From Streptomyces sp. WAC05374 (GTDB lineage: Bacteria > Actinomycetota > Actinomycetes > Streptomycetales > Streptomycetaceae), in NCBI RefSeq assembly GCF_004353505.1, contig NZ_SMNQ01000009.1:1-64000 (forward strand): a stretch of DNA of 64,000 nucleotides, read 5' to 3'. Below the pieces are notes generated by a model, which worked only from the letters and a program-made list of their open reading frames with translations, was not told the DNA's origin and searched no databases. Made by a program: the position numbers and the translations under genes. This document shows positions 33,863 to 45,940 of this stretch, one piece after another (the first letter of the stretch is position 1; each line of letters begins with the position of its first letter).

Positions 33863-34630
33863 TCAGTCGGCTTCGGCCGTCGGCCCGTCCTCCACCAGAT
33901 GGGCATAAACCTGGACCAACCGCTCACGCGAGTCGTCCAGGTACTCCACGAGCAGCCGCTCGGCCCTGGTCCGCTCCCCCGCCCGCAATGCGTCCAGAAT
34001 CTCCCGGTTCCGGATGAGATACGGCTCGTGCAGGGCACGCGGGTCGTCCACCATGTGGAAGACGAGCCGCAGTTCGGCGAGTACGCCGCGCATCAGCTCG
34101 TCCGTCCGGTCGCTGCCGGCCAGGGCGACCAGTTCGCGGTGGAAGTGGATGTTGGCGGTGGAGACGCCCTTCCAGTCGCCCTCCCGGGCGTCGCGCTCGC
34201 CCTCGCCCACCGCCCGGATCAGCCCGTCCAGCGCGTACGGCGGCTCGCCCAGGCCGTGCACGACGGCGCATTCGACGAGCCGTCGCGTGCGGTAGATGTC
34301 CACGACGTCGCCGACCGCGAGGACGCGCACGAACACCCCGCGGTTCAGCTCGTGGACGAGCAGGCGCTCGTGGGTCAGCAGCCGGAACGCCTCGCGCAGG
34401 GTGTTGCGCGACACCCCCAGCGCGCCGCCGATGCTGTCCTCCGACAGGCGCGTCCCGGGAGGGAAGAAGCCCTCGGCGATCCGCGTGCGCAGGATGTCCG
34501 CGACCCGCTCCGCCGTGCTCGTACGCCCCAGCAGCGCCCGGTCGTCCGCCAGTCCGCCGCCCCGCTCGCTCCCGGAGCCCGTCGTCCCCACAACGCCCTC
34601 TTCTCGTCCGCCCGGTGCCGCCCCGCTCAT
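33863..34630 (-). CDS. GntR/FCD-family regulator of the pxp locus
   Basis: 255-aa FadR-subfamily regulator. N-terminal GntR winged helix (LRTRIAEGFFPPGTRLSEDS ... GVSRNTLREAFRLLTHERLL) and a C-terminal all-helical FCD domain with likely metal ligands (Asp/His in STANIHFHRELVALAG and later His). It is divergent from an MFS carrier and pxpABC and most likely represses them in response to an organic acid. The start is uncertain: ATG 34630 lacks a ribosome site, whereas GTG 34591 has AGAGGG upstream. Confidence 0.9.
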   Translation of the reverse strand: MSGAAPGGREEGVVGTTGSGSERGGGLADDRALLGRTSTAERVADILRTRIAEGFFPPGTRLSEDSIGGALGVSRNTLREAFRLLTHERLLVHELNRGVFVRVLAVGDVVDIYRTRRLVECAVVHGLGEPPYALDGLIRAVGEGERDAREGDWKGVSTANIHFHRELVALAGSDRTDELMRGVLAELRLVFHMVDDPRALHEPYLIRNREILDALRAGERTRAERLLVEYLDDSRERLVQVYAHLVEDGPTAEAD

Positions 34631-34672
34631 CGTAGAAGGAAATCGGCGAGCGAGAACGAGAGAACGAACCCC

Positions 34673-34701
34673 TTGTCGGATCGTTCAACAATCCCTACCT
34701 T
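34673..34701 (+). promoter_or_regulatory. promoter with embedded GntR/FCD operator
   Basis: A -35 TTGTCG (34673-34678) and -10 TACCTT (34696-34701) are 17 bp apart. Between them lies GGATCGTT-C-AACAATCC (34678-34694), a palindrome with one mismatch. It contains TCGTTCAACAA (34681-34691), a full match to the FadR-subfamily consensus TNGTNNNACNA. Repressor binding here would block the MFS-pxp transcript. Confidence 0.65.
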
Positions 34702-34742
34702 GGGGGCACCGCACGGTTCCCGCTCTCCTCTGCGAGGTGCAG

Positions 34743-36023
34743 ATGAGCACGACCAAGACCCCCCGGACCTCTTCCGCCGAACCGACCGGCGACAGTGGGG
34801 CGTTCGCCTGGCTGCGCGCGCTCGGGCCGCGCGGCCGGCGCGCCTTCGGCGGCGCGTTCGGCGGCTACGCCCTGGACTCCTACGACTTCTTCACGCTGCC
34901 GCTGAGCATGGTGGCGATCTCCGCGTACTTCAGCCTCAACAGCGGCCAGACCGGGCTGCTCACCACCGTCACGCTCGTCGTGTCGGCCGTCGGCGGCGTC
35001 CTCGCGGGCATCCTCGCCGACCGGATCGGCCGGGTGAAGGCGCTGATGATCACGGTCATCACCTATGCGCTTTTCACCGTTCTGTGCGGTTTCGCACCCA
35101 ACTACGAGACGCTGCTGGTCTTCCGTGCCCTTCAGGGCGTCGGTTTCGGCGGCGAGTGGGCGGTCGGCGCGATCCTGGTCGCCGAGTACGCCTCCGCCCG
35201 GCACCGCGGCCGCACCCTCGGCGGCGTCCAGAGCGCCTGGGCGGCCGGCTGGGCGCTGGCGGTCATCGTCTACACCCTGGTCTTCCACTTCCTCGACCCG
35301 GACACCGCCTGGCGCGTGATGTTCTGGACGGGTGCCCTCCCGGCGCTGCTCGTGATCTGGGTGCGCAGGAACGTCGAGGACGCTCCGCACGCCGCCGAGG
35401 TACGCGCGGCCAGCGGCGAGCGCGGCTCCCTCGCCGCCGTCTTCCGCCCCGGCCTGCTGCGCACGACGCTGTTCGCGACGCTCCTGTCCACCGGTGTCCA
35501 GGGCGGCTACTACACGCTCGCCACCTGGGTGCCCACGTACCTGAAGAACGACCGGGGCCTGACCGTGGTCGGTACGGGCGGCTACCTCACGTTCCTGATA
35601 TCCGGGGCCTTCATCGGGTACCTGACGGGCGGTTACCTCACCGACCGGCTCGGCCGGAAGCGCAACATCGTCCTCTTCGCGGTCCTCTCGGCGGTGTGCA
35701 TCCTCGCGTACACCAACATCCCGGCCGGGGCGAACGGTCTCGTCCTCGTCCTGGGCTTCCCCCTCGGCTTCTGCATGTCGGCCATCTTCAGCGGCTTCGG
35801 CTCGTTCCTCGCCGAGCTCTACCCGACGGCGGTGCGCGGCACCGGCCAGGGGTTCACGTACAACACCGGCCGGGCGGTCGGCGCGTTCTTCCCCACCCTG
35901 GTCGGCTTCCTCGCTGATAGCTGGGGCGTGGGCGGGGCGCTGGTCTTCGGAGCGGTGGGCTACGGCATCGCCGTCCTGGCCCTGCTCGGCCTGCCCGAGA
36001 CGCGCGGCCGCGAGCTCGTGTAA
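34743..36023 (+). CDS. MFS transporter (organic/aromatic acid:H+ symporter type)
   Basis: 426-aa MFS carrier with 12 helices. The loop motif GILADRIGRVKAL, the RALQGVGFGGEWAVGAILVAEY helix-4 signature and PETRGREL at the C-terminus place it among the sialate/aromatic-acid or SHS-type proton symporters. It lies 23 bp upstream of pxpA in the same direction and under the same operator, so 5-oxoproline or a related acid is a reasonable but unproven cargo. The ATG has GAGGTG upstream. Confidence 0.92.
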   Translation: MSTTKTPRTSSAEPTGDSGAFAWLRALGPRGRRAFGGAFGGYALDSYDFFTLPLSMVAISAYFSLNSGQTGLLTTVTLVVSAVGGVLAGILADRIGRVKALMITVITYALFTVLCGFAPNYETLLVFRALQGVGFGGEWAVGAILVAEYASARHRGRTLGGVQSAWAAGWALAVIVYTLVFHFLDPDTAWRVMFWTGALPALLVIWVRRNVEDAPHAAEVRAASGERGSLAAVFRPGLLRTTLFATLLSTGVQGGYYTLATWVPTYLKNDRGLTVVGTGGYLTFLISGAFIGYLTGGYLTDRLGRKRNIVLFAVLSAVCILAYTNIPAGANGLVLVLGFPLGFCMSAIFSGFGSFLAELYPTAVRGTGQGFTYNTGRAVGAFFPTLVGFLADSWGVGGALVFGAVGYGIAVLALLGLPETRGRELV

Positions 36024-36046
36024 CACCTGCGTAGGGAGACTCCACC

Positions 36047-36811
36047 ATGACCTGGGCCTCGATCGACCTCAACGCCGACCTCGGCGAGGGCTTCGGGCGC
36101 TGGCACCTGACGGACGACGAACAGCTCCTGTCGGTCGTCACCAGCGCCAATGTGGCCTGCGGCTTCCACGCCGGGGATGCGGCCACCATGCGGCGCGTCT
36201 GCGCGCTGGCCGCCGAGCGCGGGGTGCGGATCGGCGCCCAGGTCTCGTACCGCGACCTGGCGGGGTTCGGGCGGCGCTCCATGGACGTGCCGCACGACGA
36301 GCTGGCCGCCGAAGTGGCGTACCAGATCGGCGCCCTGGAGGTGTTCGCCAGGGCGGCCGGTGCACGGGTGTCGTACGTGAAACCGCACGGGGCGCTCTAC
36401 AACCGGGTCGTGCACGACGAGGGGCAGGCCCAGGCGGTGGTCGACGGGGTGATGCTGACCGGCGAACGGCTCCCGCTGCTGGGGCTGCCCGGCTCACGAC
36501 TGCACGAGGTGGCCGGGAAGGCCGGGCTGCCGGTCGTCTCCGAGGCCTTCGCCGACCGGGCGTACACCGCCGACGGCACGCTCGTGCCGCGCCGCGAGGA
36601 AGGCGCGGTCATCACCGACCCGGCGGCCGTCGTGGAACGGTCCGTGTCCATGGCCCGGTTCGGTGCCCTCACCTCCCGGTGCGGGCGGCCGGTGGCCGTC
36701 CGCGCCCGTTCCCTGTGCCTGCACGGCGACACGCCCGGTGCGGTGGACCTGGCCCGCCGTGTCCGGGCGGAGCTGGAGGCGTCGGGCGTCCGCGTGGAGG
36801 CGTTCGTATGA
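36047..36811 (+). CDS. pxpA: 5-oxoprolinase subunit A (LamB/YcsF family)
   Basis: 254-aa PxpA. The family signature IDLNADLGEGFGRW opens the protein, followed by SANVACGFHAGD and YVKPHGALYN, all conserved in YcsF/LamB. With PxpB and PxpC it forms the ATP-dependent 5-oxoprolinase that opens 5-oxoproline (pyroglutamate) to glutamate. GGGAGA precedes the ATG. Its stop overlaps the pxpB start (ATGA at 36808-36811). Confidence 0.95.
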   Translation: MTWASIDLNADLGEGFGRWHLTDDEQLLSVVTSANVACGFHAGDAATMRRVCALAAERGVRIGAQVSYRDLAGFGRRSMDVPHDELAAEVAYQIGALEVFARAAGARVSYVKPHGALYNRVVHDEGQAQAVVDGVMLTGERLPLLGLPGSRLHEVAGKAGLPVVSEAFADRAYTADGTLVPRREEGAVITDPAAVVERSVSMARFGALTSRCGRPVAVRARSLCLHGDTPGAVDLARRVRAELEASGVRVEAFV

Positions 36812-37434
36812 GGACCCTCCCGGTGGGCGACCGGGCCTTGCTCGTGGAGCTCGGCAGCGGCGAGGAGACCGAGGCGTTCCACGCCGAGCTGCTGCGCCGC
36901 CGGGCGGCCGGGCGGCTCCCCGCCGTCACGGAGATCGTCCCGGCGGCACGGACGGTGCTGCTGGACGGGGTGGAGGACCCCGGGCGGCTCGCCGCGCTGA
37001 TCGCCGGATGGAACGTCGCACCGCTCCACGCGCGCGTGGAGCCGGCCGTCGAGATCCCCGTCCGGTACGACGGGCCCGATCTCGAGGAGGTGGCCGCCCT
37101 GTGGGGCGTCACGCCGCGGGAGGTGGCGCGCGTCCACGCCGCGACCGAGTTCCGGGTGGCCTTCTGCGGGTTCGCGCCCGGGTTCGGCTACCTGACCGGG
37201 CTGCCGGCCCGGTACGAGGTGCCCCGGCGGGCCACTCCGCGCACGTCCGTCCCGCCCGGCTCGGTGGCGATGGCCGGCCCGTACACGGGCGTGTACCCGC
37301 GTTCCTCGCCGGGCGGCTGGCAGCTCATCGGGACGACGGACGCGGTGCTGTGGGACCCCGCCCGGGAACCCGCCGCGCTGCTGGCCCCCGGCACCCGCGT
37401 CCGGTTCGTGCCCCGGGACGTGAGGGGCCGATGA
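36808..37434 (+). CDS. pxpB: 5-oxoprolinase subunit B (KipI-like)
   Basis: 208-aa allophanate hydrolase subunit-1 type protein. PVRYDGPDLEEVA, FRVAFCGFAPGFGYLTGLP and VPPGSVAMAGPYTGVYP are the conserved family segments. It partners with PxpC. Both ends overlap neighbours by 4 bases (ATGA), so the three subunits are translated together. Confidence 0.95.
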   Translation: MRTLPVGDRALLVELGSGEETEAFHAELLRRRAAGRLPAVTEIVPAARTVLLDGVEDPGRLAALIAGWNVAPLHARVEPAVEIPVRYDGPDLEEVAALWGVTPREVARVHAATEFRVAFCGFAPGFGYLTGLPARYEVPRRATPRTSVPPGSVAMAGPYTGVYPRSSPGGWQLIGTTDAVLWDPAREPAALLAPGTRVRFVPRDVRGR

Positions 37435-38294
37435 CCGACCGGGCCCTCGCCGTCGTACGCGCCGGGGCGCTGACCACCGTGCAGGACCGTGGGCGCCCCG
37501 GCCACGCGCACCTGGGCGTGCCGCGCTCGGGCGCCCTCGACCCGTACGCCGGCGCCCTCGTCAACCGGCTGGTCGGCAACGACGCGGACGCGGCCGTGCT
37601 GGAGACCACGCTCGACGGGTGCGCCGTGCGGCCCCGCTGTGCGGTGACCGTCGCCGTGGGCGGCGCGGCCTGCCCCGTCACGGTGGACGGGCGCCCGGTG
37701 GCCTGGGGCGCCCCGGTGCGCGTGCCGGCCGGTGCCGTGCTGGAGGCGGGCCCGGCGGTGCGCGGCCTGCGTTCCTACGTGGCCTTCGCCGGGGGCGTCG
37801 CCGCCGACCCCGTGCTCGGCAGCCGCTCCACGGACCTGCTCTCCGGGCTGGGCCCGGCCCCGTTGCGCGACGGGACGGTGCTGCCGCTGGGGCCGGCGCC
37901 CCGTGCGGCGGCCGCGCCCGGAGCCGTGCCGTGGCCGGGGCCGCCCCGGGAACTGGTCCTGCACGTCCGGCTCGGCCCCCGCGACGACTGGTTCACCAGA
38001 GCGGCGCTCCACACCCTGGCCACGCGCGCGTACCGGGTGTCGCCGGCGAGCAACCGCATAGGGCTGCGCACCGAGGGCCCGCCCCTGGAGCGTGCCGTGG
38101 CGGGCGAACTGCCCAGCGAGGGCATGGTCCTGGGGGCGGTCCAGGTGCCGCCGGACGGGCGCCCGGTGGTGTTCCTCGCGGACCACCCCACGACCGGCGG
38201 CTACCCGGTGGTGGCCGTGGTCCGGGAGCGGGACCTGGCGGCGGCCGCCCAGGCCGTGCCGGGCACGCCCGTCCGGTTCATCCCCACCCGCTAG
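37431..38294 (+). CDS. pxpC: 5-oxoprolinase subunit C (KipA-like)
   Basis: 287-aa biotin-dependent-carboxyltransferase-like/allophanate hydrolase subunit-2 protein. TTVQDRGRPGHAHLGVPRSG, ALDPYAGALVNRLVGN, ASNRIGLRTEGP and SEGMVLGAVQVPPDGRPVVF are the conserved segments of PxpC/KipA. It ends the MFS-pxpABC operon, followed by a 31-bp tandem repeat and a convergent gene. Confidence 0.95.
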   Translation: MTDRALAVVRAGALTTVQDRGRPGHAHLGVPRSGALDPYAGALVNRLVGNDADAAVLETTLDGCAVRPRCAVTVAVGGAACPVTVDGRPVAWGAPVRVPAGAVLEAGPAVRGLRSYVAFAGGVAADPVLGSRSTDLLSGLGPAPLRDGTVLPLGPAPRAAAAPGAVPWPGPPRELVLHVRLGPRDDWFTRAALHTLATRAYRVSPASNRIGLRTEGPPLERAVAGELPSEGMVLGAVQVPPDGRPVVFLADHPTTGGYPVVAVVRERDLAAAAQAVPGTPVRFIPTR

Positions 38295-38335
38295 GCGCCG
38301 GCGCCGGTGCCGGGTGCGCCCGGTGGCCGGCCCCC

Positions 38336-38434
38336 ACCCGCCGGGCGCACCCGTCCGGGCCGCCCCACCCGCCGGGCGCACCCGTCCGGGCCGCCCCACC
38401 CGCCAGGCGCACCCGCCGGGCGCACCCGTCCGGG
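38336..38434. repeat. 31-bp tandem repeat, about three copies
   Basis: Units starting ACCCGCCGGGCGCACCCGTC begin at 38336 and 38367; a third, beginning at 38398, is interrupted and followed by a partial copy from 38411. The repeat fills the gap between the convergent pxpC and 5-oxoprolinase genes. It may act in RNA as a GC-rich structured end. Confidence 0.85.
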
Positions 38435-38435
38435 T

Positions 38436-42040
<3,605 letters not shown>

Positions 42041-42044
<4 letters not shown>

Positions 42045-43417
42045 TCCCCCATTCTGGCAAGCGGCGCCGCCACGTCCACGGACGCGGACACCCGTACGGG
42101 CGTCTGCAGGGACACCGATACGGACTCCGGTACGGATGCCTGTACGGGTGCCGGCAAGGGCAGCGCTACGGCGGCGAGCGCGGCGGACAGGGCGTGCTCG
42201 GCACGTTCGTCGAGCCGTGCGCCGGTACCGCCCGCCCAGTGCCGCACCTCCGCTCCCGCGAGCCGCAGCAGTTGCGGCAGCAGGTCGTGGCACCGCCGCA
42301 CCACCCAGCCGGTCCCGGCCGTGGCCAGCCACAGCAGCGCGTCCGCGCGGGTCGGCGGCGGCTGCCGGGGCTCGCGGTCCGGCGGGGCCCCGCAGGCCAG
42401 GCCGCGTTCGGCCAGCAGGGCGTGGAACCGGGCGGCGATCGTCCGGTGCCCCCGCTCCCCCGGGTGCAGCCGGTCGGCGCTCCACAGGGCGCGGTCCTCG
42501 ACCCAGGCGGCGTCGGCCATGTGCAGGTGGACGGCGCCGTACCGGGCCGACAGGGCGTGCACGACGGCGTTGACCGACCGCTGGCGGCGGGCGAGCGGCC
42601 GCGCGAGCGGTGGCGGCAGGCCCAGCATGGCGCCGGGGTCGGGCAGGCACGCCGTCAGCAGGACGGTGCCCCCGGCCGACAGCCGCCCGCACACCCGGTC
42701 CAGGGCGAGGGCGAGCTCGGTGAGGTCGAAGGTGCGGCGCAGGGTGTCGTTGACGCCGACGACCACGGAGGCGACGTCCGGGCGGTACGCGAGCGCCCGC
42801 GGCAACTGGGACTCGGCGACGTCCCGGGTGCGGGCGCCGCTGACGGCGAAGTTGCGGAACTCCACGGCCCGCCCGCCCGGCTCGCCCGGCGCCGCACCAC
42901 CCACGCGCCCTCCGACGCCCGTGTCCTCCCCCTCCTCCACGAGCCCGCCCGCGAGGAGCGCCGCCCAGCCGCGCCGGCCGCCCTCCACCGGGTCACCGAC
43001 CCCCGCGGTCAGCGAGTCCCCGAGCGCGGCGAACCTCCGCAGCGGCGCGGCCCGTCCGCCCCGTATGCCCGTCGGCCGGCCGGGCGCCACGCACGCGTGC
43101 GGCCGTCTTCCCCCGGCGGGCCCTTCTCGCGGTGCCCCGGACTCCGGCCGGTCCGGTGCGCCCTCCGCGCCGGACGGCGCCACGCGCGCGTGCGGCAGCC
43201 GGGGCGCCGGGCCGGCGATCTCGGCGGACACGACGGCGTACGCGTCACCACCGGACAGGTCACCGCCGGACAGGTCACCACCGGACAGATCACCGCCGTA
43301 CGCGTCACCGCCGGAGAAGTCACCGCCGGAAAAGTCACCGCCGGACGGCTCCGCCCCCGGGGCAACAGGCGGAGCGGGCGGTTCGGGGCCGGCGCCCGGG
43401 CGCGTGGGGGCGGTCAT
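42041..43417 (-). CDS. SGNH/GDSL hydrolase with GGD-repeat N-terminus
   Basis: 458-aa SGNH hydrolase. Catalytic blocks: [14 protein letters not shown] (Ser, about residue 136), [10 protein letters not shown] (Gly), [11 protein letters not shown] (Asn) and [11 protein letters not shown] (Asp/His). The first 135 residues are low-complexity, with seven GGD repeats ([15 protein letters not shown] forms) at about 25-60; the C-terminal 100 residues are Ala/Val-rich. No signal peptide is visible. It is likely an esterase or deacylase acting on a glycan or lipid, consistent with the two coupled glycosyltransferases upstream. ATG 43417 overlaps the GT stop (ATGA). Confidence 0.88.
43246..43350 (-). 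repeat. 15-bp in-frame tandem repeat encoding GGD units
   Basis: About seven 15-bp units of the form TCACCGCCGGACAGG (plus strand) encode repeated five-residue blocks with a GGD core in the N-terminus of the SGNH hydrolase. Copies differ at one or two bases. Confidence 0.88.
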
Positions 43418-44565
43418 GCCGGGACCTCCGGGCCGGGGGTGCGGGCCGGCGCGGCGGGGGCGTCGTGGGCGGCCAGGAACGCCGCCACGGCGCGGTCCCA
43501 GTCGAAGAGCTCCGCCCGGGCGCGGGCCGCTGCGCGGCGGCGGGCCTCGGGGCGGGCCAGCAGGCGGGTCACGGCGTCGGCGAACGCGGCCGGGGTGTCC
43601 TGGGAGGCCGCGCCCGCGTCGCCGATGACCTCCGGAAGCGCGGAGGTGGCACTCGCGACGACCGGGGTGCCGCAGGCCAGGGCCTCCAGGGCGGACAGCC
43701 CGAACGTCTCCGCCGGTCCGGGCGCCAGGCACAGGTCGGCCGACGCCTGGAGGACGGCGACCCGCTCCCGGTCGTCCACGTGTCCGAGGAAGTGGACGGG
43801 CAGTCCGCGTGCCCGCCGCTCCAGGCCGCCGCGCAGCGGCCCGTCGCCGGCGACCACCAGGGCCGCCCGGACGCCGCGTGCGCACAGCTCCGCGAGGGTG
43901 TCCACGGCCATGCCGGGCCGCTTCTCGACCGACAGCCGGGAGCAGAGGAGGAGCAGCACGTCGGCGTCGGGCGCGTAACGGGCCCGCAGTCCGGCACTGC
44001 GCCGGCCGGGCTCGCAGCGGCGCAGGTCCACACCGAGCGGCGCCCGGACGACGTTGCGCGCCCCGATGCGGACGAACTCGCGCTCCGCCCACTCGGTGGT
44101 GCACACGACGCGGGTGTACGCCCAGGCGCTGCGGCGGTTGAGCCGGTCGGCCGTCCGCGCGGCCGGGCCGGCCGGCATCCCCCAGGTGCGCAGGACGCCG
44201 TCGGCCGTCTCGTGGGACACCATCACGGCTGGCACCCTGGCGCGCCGGGCCCACTCGCCCGTCCAGCGCAGGGTGGTGCGGTCGGAGACCTCGAGGCGAT
44301 CGGGGGCGAGCCCTTCCAGCAGCAGCCGCAGCCGCCGCCGGTCGGTGAGGACCCTGTAACCGCCGGTGCCGGGGAGGGCGGGGCCGGGGAGGGTGATGAC
44401 CCGGCCCTGGGGGGTGATCCGGTCGCTCTCCTCCTCCCCCGGCATCACCAGGACGGGTTCGTGGCCGGCGGCGAGGTAGCCGCGGCCGAGTTCGTCGAGG
44501 GCGGTGCGCAGACCGCCGGAGGAGGGGGTGACGAAGTTGGTCAGCCGGACGATGCGCAGGCTCAT
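43414..44565 (-). CDS. glycosyltransferase family 4
   Basis: 383-aa GT-B enzyme. N-terminal Rossmann half with RLTNFVTPSSGGLRTAL, C-terminal nucleotide-sugar half with VLLLLCSRLSVEKRPGMAVD and the E-x7-E type motif PAETFGLSALEALACGTPVVAS. A retaining transferase using a nucleotide sugar such as GDP-mannose is expected. It overlaps both neighbours by 4 bases (GT upstream, SGNH hydrolase downstream), so the three proteins are made together. The acceptor is unknown. Confidence 0.92.
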   Translation of the reverse strand: MSLRIVRLTNFVTPSSGGLRTALDELGRGYLAAGHEPVLVMPGEEESDRITPQGRVITLPGPALPGTGGYRVLTDRRRLRLLLEGLAPDRLEVSDRTTLRWTGEWARRARVPAVMVSHETADGVLRTWGMPAGPAARTADRLNRRSAWAYTRVVCTTEWAEREFVRIGARNVVRAPLGVDLRRCEPGRRSAGLRARYAPDADVLLLLCSRLSVEKRPGMAVDTLAELCARGVRAALVVAGDGPLRGGLERRARGLPVHFLGHVDDRERVAVLQASADLCLAPGPAETFGLSALEALACGTPVVASATSALPEVIGDAGAASQDTPAAFADAVTRLLARPEARRRAAARARAELFDWDRAVAAFLAAHDAPAAPARTPGPEVPA

Positions 44566-45683
44566 GCCGCCACCGCCGTCCGCTCGCGCAGCACCTCGTG
44601 GTAATGCTCGATGAGCCGGTCGCCGACGGCGGCCCAGGTCCTGTCCTCGACGGCGGCCCGCCCGGCGCGGCCGTAACCGGCGCGGAGGGCCGGGTCGGCG
44701 GCGAGGCTCTCGACGGCGGCGCGGACAACCCCCGCGTCGTGCGGGGCGACCAGGAGTCCGGTTCTGCCGTGGCCGACCAGGTCCAGGGGGCCGCCGGCGG
44801 CCGGGGCGATCACCGGGACGCCGCTGGCCATGGCCTCCTGGACGGTCTGGCAGAACGTTTCATGAGGACCGGTGTGCGCGAACACGTCCAGGGAGGCGAA
44901 GATCCGGGCCAGTTCGCCGCCCGTTCGGCGCCCCAGGAAGACGGCGCCGGGCAGGGCGGCCCGCAGCGCGCCGCCGCTCGGCCCGTCGCCGACGACGACC
45001 ACCCGTACGCCGGGCAGGGCGCACACCCCGGCCAGCAGCTCCACCCGCTTCTCGGGCGCGAGCCGCCCCACGTACCCGACGAGCAGTTCGCCGCCCGGCG
45101 CCAGCTCGCGGCGGAGTGCCGCGTCCCGCAGCCCGGGCCGGAACCGCTGGGTGTCGACGCCGCGCGGCCAGAGCCTCACCCGCGCCACGCCGTGCGCCTC
45201 CAGGTCCCGGACGGCGGCCGTGGACGGGGCGAGGGTCCGGTCGGCCGCGCCGTGGACGGCACGCAGCCGCCGCCAGGCGGTGCCCTCGCCGGCGCCCACG
45301 TAGGTGCGGGCGTAACCGGCCAGGTCGGTCTGGTAGATCGCGACGGTGGGCAGCCCGAGCCGGGTGGCGGCCGCCATGCCCCGTACGCCCAGCACGAAGG
45401 GGCTCGCCAGGTGGACGAGGTCGGCCCGGTGGGCGGCGATGGCGGCGGCCACCCGCCTGCTGGGCAGCGCCACCCGGACCTGGGGGTAGCCGGGCAGGGG
45501 CAGCGAGGGGACGCGTACGACGGGGCAGGGGCTGTCCGCGTCGGTCTCACCGGCCGGGACGGCGGGGGCTATGACGAGCGGGTCATGGCCGCGTGCGACG
45601 AGGTGCCGGGCGGTCTGAAGGGCGCAGTGCGCCACACCGTTGATGTCGGGGGGAAAGGATTCGGTGACGATGACGACACGCAT
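44562..45683 (-). CDS. glycosyltransferase family 4 (mannosyltransferase-like)
   Basis: 373-aa GT-B enzyme. MRVVIVTESFPPDINGVAHC opens the acceptor half, and LLVGYVGRLAPEKRVELLAG plus GPHETFCQTVQEAMASGVPV form the donor half. The start and EAMASG motif resemble actinobacterial mannosyltransferases of the MgtA/PimB group that build phosphatidylinositol-type glycolipids. ATG 45683 is the first start giving the canonical Rossmann beginning. It is the first gene of the GT-GT-SGNH-oxoprolinase operon. Confidence 0.9.
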   Translation of the reverse strand: MRVVIVTESFPPDINGVAHCALQTARHLVARGHDPLVIAPAVPAGETDADSPCPVVRVPSLPLPGYPQVRVALPSRRVAAAIAAHRADLVHLASPFVLGVRGMAAATRLGLPTVAIYQTDLAGYARTYVGAGEGTAWRRLRAVHGAADRTLAPSTAAVRDLEAHGVARVRLWPRGVDTQRFRPGLRDAALRRELAPGGELLVGYVGRLAPEKRVELLAGVCALPGVRVVVVGDGPSGGALRAALPGAVFLGRRTGGELARIFASLDVFAHTGPHETFCQTVQEAMASGVPVIAPAAGGPLDLVGHGRTGLLVAPHDAGVVRAAVESLAADPALRAGYGRAGRAAVEDRTWAAVGDRLIEHYHEVLRERTAVAA

Positions 45684-45832
45684 ACGGGTGTTGTCGTCGC
45701 GCCGGGGGTGGCTCCGCCGACTTGGATCTTTCCTGGCGGGGAACGTCCCATGAGCGTTTGTCCGCGCGCCCCCGCGGTCCGCGCGCCCTCGTTGCCCGCG
45801 CGCCACCGCAGTCCGCACCACGGGCAGTCGCG

Positions 45833-45893
45833 CCACCACAGTCAGCGCCACGGGCAGTCCGCACCACCACAGTCAGCGCCACGGGCAGTCCGC
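45833..45893. repeat. 31-bp period direct repeat in the 45684-45940 gap
   Basis: A 30-bp block beginning CCACCACAGTCAGCGCCACG (45833-45862) recurs perfectly at 45864-45893; degenerate partial copies lie upstream. It is in the gap before the glycosyltransferase operon. No gene was seen in the rest of the gap. Confidence 0.8.
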
Positions 45894-45940
45894 GCCGCCG
45901 CGGTCCGCGCGCCCCCGTTGTTCGCGCGCCCCGCGCGGGG

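Noticed and set aside
38336-38434. CRISPR array
   Set aside because: Head-to-tail tandem copies with no unique spacers and no cas genes.
43246-43350. CRISPR-like repeats
   Set aside because: 15-bp units in frame within a coding sequence, without spacers.
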